Source: an uncultured Oscillospiraceae bacterium
Lineage (GTDB): Bacteria > Bacillota > Clostridia > Oscillospirales > Oscillospiraceae
Direction of reading: 5' to 3'
Assembly: GCA_910584835.1 (NCBI GenBank)
Contig: CAJUEG010000088.1
Location: 1 to 9,981, forward strand
DNA: 9,981 nt
The position numbers and the translations under genes are program-made. Under the pieces are notes generated by a model, which ran no database searches, had not been told where the DNA came from, and saw only the letters and a list, made by a program, of their open reading frames with translations. Positions 1-6,082 of this stretch are shown here, piece by piece (within the stretch, counting starts at the first letter, position 1; every line of letters starts with the position of its first letter).

Positions 1-1086
1 ACCACCATGCTGCTGATGAAGAAAACGCCCCGGCTGTTTGACAAGAGCGACTTGGTGATCCAGATCGACGACGCGGTGATTATCCACCCGCTGTCCATGC
101 ACCTGGTGCAGCAGTACGGCCGTGAGGGATACCGCATCGCGGTGAACGACTTCCAATTTACGCCCCGGTACCTGGCGCTGCTGGATGACATCCACTTCAT
201 TAAGATCAGCGCCAAAACCGCCACCGAGGTCACCATCCGCAACACGGTGGAGGTGGCCCACAGCATGAACATCAAGTGCATCGTCACCCATATTGAGGAT
301 GCGCAGACCTATGAGCGGGCGCTGGCCCTGGGGGCGGACGGGCTGGAGGGCTCCTATGTGGCGGCCAAGCTTACCACCAAGGCCCATAGCAGCGCCTACA
401 TCCAGAGCAATTTCTTCCAGCTCATGGTGGCCGTCACCCGGGATGAGCCCAATGTGGAGGAAATTGAGCAGATGATTGCCGCGGACGCCAGCTTGTCCTA
501 CGGCCTGCTGAAAATGGTCAACTCCGCCTACTTTGCCCTGCGCCACCGGGCTACCACCATTCGCCAGGCCATTATGACCCTGGGCCTGGGGCAGCTGAAG
601 CAGTGGATTTATCTGCTCAGCGCCAGCAACGCGGAAAACGAGGTGGACGCCGGCTCGGAGGAGTTCCTGAAGCGGTCCTTTATGCGGGCCAACTTTTGCA
701 GTGAGCTGATGAATTATGCCAAGAACATGCCCATATCCAAGGCGGAGGGTTATTTGATGGGCATGTTCTCCACCTTGAACTACCTCATTGACGCGCCGCT
801 GGAGGATATCCTGTCGGAGGTGCCGGTGGCGGACGAGATCAAAGCGGCCCTGCTCAACCATGAAGGGCGCTGCGGCAAGCTGTACGACCTGGTGCTCAGC
901 TATGAGTCCGCCGACTGGGAGAAAATCACTGTCTTGGCGGAGGAACTGGGCATTCCCGACAATATGATGACCAGCGTGTACTTTATCTGCATGGAAAACG
1001 TGAATACCCTGTGGGAGCAGCTCACCAACCCCTATCCTCAGCAGCTGCCCCCCGTGGAGCCGGGGGAAGAGGGCGCCGGAGAGTGA
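1..1086 (+). CDS. EAL-HDOD (YuxH-type) signalling protein, 5'-truncated by the window
   Basis: The reading frame is open to base 1 (two Thr codons precede the first visible Met at 7), and YuxH-type proteins have roughly 80-100 more N-terminal residues than are seen here, so the true start lies outside the window. Counting from the Met at 7, residues 1-125 resemble the second half of an EAL domain (LVIQIDD, IAVNDFQF, FIKIS, VTHIEDA, LGADGLEGSYVA). Residues about 132-330 form an HDOD domain (SNFFQLMVAV, DASLSYGLLKMVNSAYF, TIRQAIMTLGLGQLKQW). The EAL part looks catalytically dead: the DDFG position reads NDFQ and the KxD position reads KIS. The protein therefore probably senses or scaffolds in cyclic-di-GMP or motility signalling rather than cleaving c-di-GMP. 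It is cytoplasmic, with no membrane segment in the visible part. The C-terminus is a short Pro/Glu/Gly tail. The family is confident; the partner is unknown. Confidence 0.85.
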   Translation, partial: TTMLLMKKTPRLFDKSDLVIQIDDAVIIHPLSMHLVQQYGREGYRIAVNDFQFTPRYLALLDDIHFIKISAKTATEVTIRNTVEVAHSMNIKCIVTHIEDAQTYERALALGADGLEGSYVAAKLTTKAHSSAYIQSNFFQLMVAVTRDEPNVEEIEQMIAADASLSYGLLKMVNSAYFALRHRATTIRQAIMTLGLGQLKQWIYLLSASNAENEVDAGSEEFLKRSFMRANFCSELMNYAKNMPISKAEGYLMGMFSTLNYLIDAPLEDILSEVPVADEIKAALLNHEGRCGKLYDLVLSYESADWEKITVLAEELGIPDNMMTSVYFICMENVNTLWEQLTNPYPQQLPPVEPGEEGAGE

Positions 1087-1103
1087 GGCAGGGTCAGGCA
1101 AAA

Positions 1104-1139
1104 AATCTCTGGCGGATGGCATCCCATCCGCCAGAGATT
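1104..1139. terminator. Bidirectional intrinsic terminator between convergent genes
   Basis: A perfect 16-bp inverted repeat (arms 1104-1119 and 1124-1139, loop 1120-1123, G+C-rich core) lies between two convergent genes that stop at 1086 (plus) and 1152 (minus). Plus-strand readthrough continues into a T-rich run (1138-1149). The A run at 1100-1105 becomes a U run for the minus-strand transcript. It should therefore end both the EAL-HDOD and the parA-comFB transcripts. Confidence 0.9.
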
Positions 1140-1151
1140 CTCTATTTTTGA

Positions 1152-1778
1152 TCAATCCCGGCCGTGGTGCGGGGTCTCATGGACCACCTTGCACGCCTGG
1201 AGAAGCTGGGCCGTGATGTCGCTGCTGAACTTGCCCTCGTACACCGTCAGCCGGGGAACCCGGTCGCCGGGTTCCAGCACCACATACTTGGGAGGCAGGT
1301 GGTTGAGGGTATACGCCTTCACGTCCTCCATGCAGCGCTTGCAGCTGCACAGTCCGAACAGTTCCACATACTTAGGGGCCTTCTCCTCCACCAGCACCTG
1401 CATCACGTTGATGTAGCCGGGATTTTCCGGCTCCAGGAACTTGCGGTCCGGTTCCTCCACGGTGGCAGGAGCGGGCTGTTCCTCTGCGGGGGCGGCCTCC
1501 GGCTCCGGCGGCTGAACCGGCTCCGGTTCCGATTCCGGCTGAGGGGCGGGCTGCTGCACAGGGGCGGCAGACGGCTGGGGGCCCAGCTCCCCCTCCAAGG
1601 CATCCTCCAGGGCGTTTTTGATCTGTACCGACACCGCGGCGTCTGGAGCCATGGAAGTGACGATGGGAGGGACAGCGGCGGCGGGGGCGGGCTCCGGGGC
1701 GGGAGCCGCGGGATCCGTCTTCTTGCTGAGCAGATTCATCACCCGCGCGGTTTTGCTGGTCTTGTCGTTCTTGGACAT
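1152..1778 (-). CDS. Pro/Ala/Glu-rich protein with C-terminal ComFB domain
   Basis: The protein has 208 residues. Residues 1-20 are polar and basic. Residues 21-110 are dominated by Pro, Ala, Glu and Gln and look disordered, interrupted only by a short amphipathic stretch at about 49-66 (VSVQIKNALEDALEGELG). Residues about 120-205 match the late-competence ComFB family: INVMQVLVEE, then a Cys cluster C144-x-C146-x-x-C149, then EDVKAYTLNHLPPKYV. ComFB homologues are usually about 100-170 aa and, as I recall, have been reported to bind cyclic dinucleotides; binding here is inference. The three cysteines could be a metal or redox site. The ATG at 1778 has AAGGAG ten bases upstream, placed in the 18-base gap after the parA stop, so the two genes are co-transcribed. 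There is no signal peptide or membrane segment. Domain assignment is good; cellular role is unknown. Confidence 0.82.
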   Translation of the reverse strand: MSKNDKTSKTARVMNLLSKKTDPAAPAPEPAPAAAVPPIVTSMAPDAAVSVQIKNALEDALEGELGPQPSAAPVQQPAPQPESEPEPVQPPEPEAAPAEEQPAPATVEEPDRKFLEPENPGYINVMQVLVEEKAPKYVELFGLCSCKRCMEDVKAYTLNHLPPKYVVLEPGDRVPRLTVYEGKFSSDITAQLLQACKVVHETPHHGRD

Positions 1779-1796
1779 AATGATGATACTCCTTAC

Positions 1797-2609
1797 TTAG
1801 TTGAAAAATTTAGAGATATATTTTTGACGGAAGGTGGGCTTGGGGCGGGGGAAGCGGTCGCCGGCTACCGCGTCCACAATGTCCAGGAAGTCCTGGGCGG
1901 GACGGGAATCTGGCTGGTAGGTGAGCACCGTCTGGCCGTGGGCGGGAGCCATGGCGACACCCACCCCGCGGTGGATGCGGGTCTGGAACACCTGGCTGCC
2001 CAGTTGACCGGCTACCTCCTCGGCCAGTTCCAGAATGTCCTTGGACAGGGTGAGCCGGCCGTTGAACTTGTTGAGCAGGATGCCCAGCACTCTGAGGTGG
2101 GGATTATAGGTGGAACGGACGGTCTCAATGGTCTCCTGGAGCTGGGTGATGCCCACCAGGCTGAGCACCTCCGCCTCCATAGGGACGATAAGCCCGTCGG
2201 AGGCCACATAGGCGTTGACGGTAAGGATGTTCAGGGCAGGCGGAGTGTCGATGATGACGAAGTCATACCGGGAACGGACGGAGGAGAGCTGATCGCTGAG
2301 CATGAACTCCCGGCGGGGGACGGTGAACTCCACCTCGGCGGCGGACAGCATAATGTCCGAGGGCAGCACATCGCCATACTCCGTAGATACGATGGCCTGT
2401 TCTATAGAGCAGGTTCCCTTCAGCACATCGTAAACGGTATTGCCCGTGCCGATGTCCAGGCCCAGGTTGAAGCCCAGGTTGCCCTGGGGGTCCAGATCCA
2501 CGCCCAGGACCTTGGCCCCGCGCTGGTGGAGGCCGCAGACCAGGGCGGCGGCGGTAGTGGTCTTGCCCACCCCTCCTTTTTGATTGGTGACGGCAATGAT
2601 TTGAGTCAA
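1797..2609 (-). CDS. Orphan ParA/MinD-family partitioning ATPase
   Basis: Soj/ParA-like P-loop ATPase of 270 aa. It has the deviant Walker A KGGVGKTT (residues 11-18, signature Lys at 11), Walker A' DLDPQGN (38-44) and Walker B VIIDTPP (118-124), and ends in a basic, aromatic tail (FRQKYISKFFN, 260-270). R185 in FNGRLTLS sits where Soj has its DNA-binding Arg. The family dimerises on ATP and binds DNA or membrane to position cargo. I chose the TTG at 2609 because GGGAGG sits 9-10 bases upstream of it and the product then begins MTQIIAVTNQKGG, as is typical for ParA. The ATG at 2630 would place that ribosome site inside the gene and has no site of its own. No ParB is visible. The downstream partner is a ComFB-domain protein and the divergent neighbour is fliD, so cargo positioning related to motility is possible but unproven. 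Confidence 0.9.
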   Translation of the reverse strand: MTQIIAVTNQKGGVGKTTTAAALVCGLHQRGAKVLGVDLDPQGNLGFNLGLDIGTGNTVYDVLKGTCSIEQAIVSTEYGDVLPSDIMLSAAEVEFTVPRREFMLSDQLSSVRSRYDFVIIDTPPALNILTVNAYVASDGLIVPMEAEVLSLVGITQLQETIETVRSTYNPHLRVLGILLNKFNGRLTLSKDILELAEEVAGQLGSQVFQTRIHRGVGVAMAPAHGQTVLTYQPDSRPAQDFLDIVDAVAGDRFPRPKPTFRQKYISKFFN

Positions 2610-2627
2610 GGAATATTCCCTCCCTTT
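2604..2627 (-). promoter_or_regulatory. Ribosome binding site that sets the parA TTG start
   Basis: Read on the minus strand, AAAGGGAGGG (2627-2618) is followed by about eight bases and then TTG at 2609. The site falls just inside the longer open frame that begins with ATG at 2630. That makes the ATG an unlikely start and the TTG a likely one. Confidence 0.7.
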
Positions 2628-2650
2628 CATAAAAACTTGGGGATAAGTCT

Positions 2651-2677
2651 TAAGTTTAATATACTACAGGTCGATAA
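2651..2677 (+). promoter_or_regulatory. Sigma-D/sigma-28-type flagellar promoter for fliD
   Basis: TAAG (2651-2654), a 15-base spacer, and GTCGATAA (2670-2677) match the flagellar sigma consensus TAAA-N15-GCCGATAA at 3 of 4 and 7 of 8 positions. Transcription would begin near 2684, leaving a leader of about 108 bases before fliD. Late flagellar genes such as fliD-fliS are classic targets of this sigma factor in Gram-positive bacteria. Confidence 0.7.
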
Positions 2678-2686
2678 AAAAGAACA
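2658..2686 (-). promoter_or_regulatory. Candidate sigma-A-like promoter for parA-comFB
   Basis: On the minus strand a TATATT -10 box lies at 2663-2658. The best -35 at 17-bp spacing is TGTTCT (2686-2681), which is a weak match. A/T tracts directly upstream (2698-2727) could act as an UP element and compensate. The position, about 50 bases before the parA start, fits. It overlaps the oppositely directed sigma-D-type promoter. Confidence 0.35.
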
Positions 2687-2697
2687 GAGGTACAGCG

Positions 2698-2727
2698 AAA
2701 AAACTGTAAAAAATTTTTCAAAATTTT
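2698..2727. other. Phased A-tracts (probable bent DNA)
   Basis: A runs centred near 2700, 2710 and 2721 (A6, A6 followed by T5, and A4 followed by T4) are spaced 10-11 bases apart, one per helical turn, in an otherwise G+C-rich window. Such phasing usually curves DNA. It lies immediately upstream of the parA promoter candidate and inside the fliD leader. Confidence 0.5.
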
Positions 2728-2746
2728 CTCCTGCGAATACGCGATG

Positions 2747-2773
2747 AACCGGGCGGTCGGCCCGCGGGTTTTT
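2747..2773 (+). other. Possible G+C-rich leader hairpin before the fliD ribosome site
   Basis: CGGGC (2750-2754) pairs with GCCCG (2760-2764) around a 5-base loop. Outer AAC/GTT pairs are possible across a small bulge. Five T bases (2769-2773) follow, then the fliD ribosome site at once. It could be a weak attenuator or a structure affecting ribosome access. The stem is short and imperfect, so this is tentative. Confidence 0.25.
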
Positions 2774-2791
2774 GGAAAGGAGCGGCTCAAA

Positions 2792-5638
2792 ATGGCATCT
2801 ATTACCAGCTTAAGCAATAGCAGCTATAATACCAACAGCATCTATGGGAACCGGAACGTGCTCAGCGGCCTGGCCAGCGGCATGGACACCGAGTCCATGA
2901 TTGAAAACGCAGTCTCTGGCATCAAGCTGAAGATCCAGAACCTGACGAAGAAGCGCACCAGGATTGAGTGGCAGCAGGAGGCTTATCGGAGCATTATTGA
3001 CAAGGCGGTGAACTTCAACACCAAGTACACCTCCTACTCCTCCAAAACCAACCTGCTCAGCCAGAACTTCTTCAGCAGCGCGGTGAACACCACCACCGTC
3101 GGCACCTTCAAGGACAAGATCACCGCCAGTGGCAAGACCAGCAGCGACATCAAGATCAACAGCGTCAAGCAGATGGCTAAGGCGGCGACCTATACCGTGT
3201 CCGGCCTGGGCGGCCTGGGGGATATGTCCACCGTCACCGGCAAGGACTTCGACATCAGCAAGGATCTGGACGTGAGCACCATATCCGGTAGCTTGACTTT
3301 CCAGTACGGCGGCACCAACGGCACCACCTTTGACATCAGCTTTGACGAGCTGGAGAACCTCAACGAGATGGAGGGGGCCAACAACGGGGAGAAACTGGCC
3401 AACGCCATCAACAAGAAGCTCAGCGAAATTACCTATAACTACACCAAGAACGGCGTCCAGGAGACCACAACCGCCGACAAGGCGATCAAAGTGGAGACAG
3501 ATCCCTTCGGCCGCCTGACATTCAAGGATGGGCTCGGCAACGGCAATACGGTGAAGATCAGCTCCTCCTCCGGCGATATCGAGAAGTACGCCGGGGAAAA
3601 TGTCCTGACGGCCCCCAGCGACCTGACTGAGAAGGTTAAGACCGGCGAGTACCTGGGCGGCACCCGCAACGAGGACGGCACGTGGTCCGGCGGCAAGGAG
3701 CTGGGCGTCACCTTCAACGGCTCCACCAAGCGGATCAGCATGTCCAAGGTGATGGAGCAGGCCGAGAAGAAGCTGGGGGAGAAGCTGGAGGCGAACCCGG
3801 ACATGACCGCCGAGGAGAGGAAGGCGGCGGAGGCCGAGACGTTTGTGGGGGCCCTCCAGAACGAGCTGGACGACGCCTTCGGCAAGGGCAAGGTCCAGGT
3901 GGGCAATGACGGCGGCAAGCTGTCCTTTAAGACCGCGGAGGGTTCCACCGTGAGCCTGGGCGGCTCCGCCGCGAAGGCTCTGGGCTTTGAAAACGGGGAT
4001 TCCAATTTTGTCAATCCCAGCAAGAAGCTGTCCGATATTCTGGGAGACAAGGGTTCAAGCATTTTCAGCCAGGACAACCGGCTGAAAGGCGCGGGCGGCG
4101 CTACCGAGCACAAGCGTGCCGACGGCACTTCCTATTACCTGGATAAAGCCGGCAACCGGGTGGACAAGGACGGCTACCGGGTGGACAACGACGGCAAGGC
4201 GCTGTACGACTTTGAAATCAATGGGGCCCACATCAATGTCACCGAGGACACCACCCTGGAGGGCCTGATGAACTCCATCAACTCCAACGCCCAGGCGGGG
4301 GTGAAGGTGAGCTATTCCAAGCTCACGAACGAGTTCAAGTTCACCGCCACCGAGACCGGGGCCAACAGCAAGATTGAGTTCCGCGGGCTGGCTAAGAGCC
4401 TGTTCAGTCCCTCCGGCAAGGAGATCAACCATAATTTCGCGGAGAACTACGGTCTTCCTTCTCTGCCAGACAACCTTAATCCAAAAATCACCGTTAGGTT
4501 TAGCAGCAAAGACCTGATAGTCAACATTAATAATAAAACAACCATGCAGGACTTTGCCGAGGAGATCAACAGAACCGGCGCGGGGGATCTGAAAGCCTCT
4601 TATAATGAAAAAACGGGCCAGTTTACCGTAACCAATCGGAACGGGGTGGAACAGGAATTCACTGTGATTCTGGGCAACACTCCCTATGAGCGCGAGATCA
4701 AGCCTGCTGCCACTTATACCGCCGGCCAGGACGCCATCATGGACGTGACCATCAACGGCAAGAATTTCGCCAACCTGACCCGCAGCTCCAACAGCTTCGA
4801 CATCGATGGGCTGACCATCAACGTGAAGGGCACCTTCAACGCCGACGGGGCCAACGCTCCCGACAAGGACGGCAATGAATATGAGGCTGTCACCTTCAAC
4901 ACCACCACCGACACGGACAAGATTGTGGATGTGATCCGGGAGTTCGTCAACGATTACAATGAGATGGCTACCGAGATCAAGAACGCCTATTCCACCATGC
5001 CCGCCCAGAAGTCCAACGGAGCGCGCTATGAGCCTCTGACCGCCGAGGAAGAGGATAAATATTCCGAGAGTGAGCTGAAGGCCTACAACGAGAAGGCCAA
5101 GCAGGGCATTTTGTTCGGCGACTCCACGCTGTCCAGCATGTACGGCAAGCTGCTCTCCGCCATCACCCCCGGCGGCACCGACGGCCAGACCCTGCGGGAG
5201 ATCGGCATCGGCACCTCCTACAGCAATGGCATGACCACCATCAGCCTGGACGAGGATAAGCTGCGCGCCGCGCTGGAGAGCGACCCGGACAAGGTGCGCA
5301 CCGCTTTCACCAAGACCCGCGAGGGCGGCTCCTCCACCGACGGGCTGATGCAGACCATGCAGAACACCCTCAACAGCTACGTCAAGACCACCGGTGAGCC
5401 CAAGGGCGTGCTGATTACCCGGGCGGGTTCCATCAAGGCCCCCACCTCTCTGAACAGCAACAGCCTGAAGAGCCAGATGGACAGCATCGACAGCCAGATT
5501 GACCGCTGGACCAATAAAATGGCGGATCAAATTGACCGCTATACCACCAAGTTCAGCCGCCTGGAGCAGCTGATCGCCCAGATGAACTCCCAGTCCTCCG
5601 CCATGATGGGCCTGATGGGCGGGCAGAGCGGTTACTAA
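2792..5638 (+). CDS. fliD: Flagellar filament cap protein FliD (HAP2), unusually long
   Basis: FliD caps the growing flagellar filament outside the cell and guides flagellin insertion; it is exported by the flagellar type III system. The start is ATG 2792, with AAAGGAG nine bases upstream; an in-frame ATG at 2744 has no ribosome site and adds 16 unlikely residues. The FliD_N region is at about residues 23-125 (LSGLASGMDTESMIE, then EWQQEAYRSIIDK). FliD_C is at about 645-940, ending in a coiled-coil stretch (about 891-935) and a Met/Gly/Ser tail. At 948 aa it is well above the usual 450-700. The extra length is an approximately 500-residue central region with two flagellin-IN-like segments (about 473-530 and 565-628) and three tandem heptapeptides (451-471). 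A low-G+C patch covers the second segment. No signal peptide is present, as expected for type III export. fliS follows after 30 bases. Confidence 0.93.
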   Translation: MASITSLSNSSYNTNSIYGNRNVLSGLASGMDTESMIENAVSGIKLKIQNLTKKRTRIEWQQEAYRSIIDKAVNFNTKYTSYSSKTNLLSQNFFSSAVNTTTVGTFKDKITASGKTSSDIKINSVKQMAKAATYTVSGLGGLGDMSTVTGKDFDISKDLDVSTISGSLTFQYGGTNGTTFDISFDELENLNEMEGANNGEKLANAINKKLSEITYNYTKNGVQETTTADKAIKVETDPFGRLTFKDGLGNGNTVKISSSSGDIEKYAGENVLTAPSDLTEKVKTGEYLGGTRNEDGTWSGGKELGVTFNGSTKRISMSKVMEQAEKKLGEKLEANPDMTAEERKAAEAETFVGALQNELDDAFGKGKVQVGNDGGKLSFKTAEGSTVSLGGSAAKALGFENGDSNFVNPSKKLSDILGDKGSSIFSQDNRLKGAGGATEHKRADGTSYYLDKAGNRVDKDGYRVDNDGKALYDFEINGAHINVTEDTTLEGLMNSINSNAQAGVKVSYSKLTNEFKFTATETGANSKIEFRGLAKSLFSPSGKEINHNFAENYGLPSLPDNLNPKITVRFSSKDLIVNINNKTTMQDFAEEINRTGAGDLKASYNEKTGQFTVTNRNGVEQEFTVILGNTPYEREIKPAATYTAGQDAIMDVTINGKNFANLTRSSNSFDIDGLTINVKGTFNADGANAPDKDGNEYEAVTFNTTTDTDKIVDVIREFVNDYNEMATEIKNAYSTMPAQKSNGARYEPLTAEEEDKYSESELKAYNEKAKQGILFGDSTLSSMYGKLLSAITPGGTDGQTLREIGIGTSYSNGMTTISLDEDKLRAALESDPDKVRTAFTKTREGGSSTDGLMQTMQNTLNSYVKTTGEPKGVLITRAGSIKAPTSLNSNSLKSQMDSIDSQIDRWTNKMADQIDRYTTKFSRLEQLIAQMNSQSSAMMGLMGGQSGY
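4142..4204 (+). repeat. Three tandem 21-bp repeats in fliD encoding heptapeptides
   Basis: Three consecutive 21-base units encode DKAGNRV, DKDGYRV and DNDGKAL (FliD residues 451-471). Units 1 and 2 are the closest; the third has diverged at its end. The Asp/Gly-rich pattern suggests an extended, exposed loop, possibly a cation-binding one, before the first IN-like segment. Confidence 0.75.
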
Positions 5639-5668
5639 TCCAAAACACCGACCAAGAAGGAGTCAAGC

Positions 5669-6079
5669 ATGGATTTCAAAGGCTACCAGGGGTACCAGGG
5701 CTATAAGGAGCAGGGGATCAATGAGATGTCGCAGGGCGAACTGCTATTGCTGCTGTATGACGAGTTGGTCAAGCGGCTGCTCCGAGCGGGTCTGGCCCTG
5801 GACAAGGCGGACTACGACCTGTTTGAGGCAAGCGTGGACCGAAGCCTGGATATTATCCGCTATCTGGACGACACCTTGGATATGCGCTACCCCATCAGCC
5901 GGAAGCTGAACCGCCTGTATGACTACTTCAGCTTTGAGCTCAACCGGGTGAAGGCCGGGCGGAACAGGACCGAGCTGGACAGGGTGAAAACCATGGTGAG
6001 TGAACTGCGCGATACGTTCCGAGAGGCCAACAAGACGGCCGGACAGGAGCTGGACACGGGCCAGCCGGAAGAGGGCTGA
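5669..6079 (+). CDS. fliS: Flagellar secretion chaperone FliS
   Basis: A 136-aa all-helical protein with the FliS signature: a Tyr-rich N-terminus (GYQGYQGYKEQ, residues 5-15), then MSQGELLLLLYDELVKRLLRAG (first helix), DRSLDIIRYLDDTLDM, and YDYFSFELNRVKAG. FliS binds the C-terminus of newly made flagellin in the cytoplasm, prevents premature polymerisation and delivers it to the export gate (FlhA). The start ATG has AAGGAG (5657-5662) six bases upstream, and the gene is 30 bases after fliD, so they share a transcript. Length is typical (about 125-140). The C-terminal 15 residues are a polar, probably disordered tail. The N-terminal GYQ/GYQ/GYK triplet is a small tandem duplication. Confidence 0.93.
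   Translation: MDFKGYQGYQGYKEQGINEMSQGELLLLLYDELVKRLLRAGLALDKADYDLFEASVDRSLDIIRYLDDTLDMRYPISRKLNRLYDYFSFELNRVKAGRNRTELDRVKTMVSELRDTFREANKTAGQELDTGQPEEG
5681..5707 (+). repeat. 9-bp tandem triplet at the FliS N-terminus
   Basis: Three 9-base units encode GYQ, GYQ and GYK. FliS proteins normally have one or two Tyr residues in this N-terminal cap, which occupies the flagellin-binding groove in known structures. The repeat gives three evenly spaced Tyr. Confidence 0.6.
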
Positions 6080-6082
6080 GCT

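Noticed and set aside
1164..2747. 527-codon open frame on the plus strand opposite parA and the ComFB gene
   Set aside because: It runs antisense to two well-supported genes with ribosome sites and family motifs. Its product is low-complexity (Leu/Gly/His/Arg-rich) and matches no family I recognise. Long shadow frames are expected at this G+C content.
2744..2791. Upstream ATG of fliD adding 16 residues
   Set aside because: No ribosome site precedes 2744, the extra residues overlap a leader hairpin and the real ribosome site, and FliD N-termini begin close to the segment encoded from 2792.
2610..2791. Cyclic-di-GMP riboswitch in the fliD leader
   Set aside because: I looked because of the signalling genes nearby, but the leader lacks the conserved GEMM-type core and is mainly A-tracts plus a short hairpin.
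4055..5530. 491-codon open frame on the minus strand inside fliD
   Set aside because: It is the complement of the conserved C-terminal half of fliD. The product is a Val/Gly/His/Leu-rich shadow without recognisable motifs.
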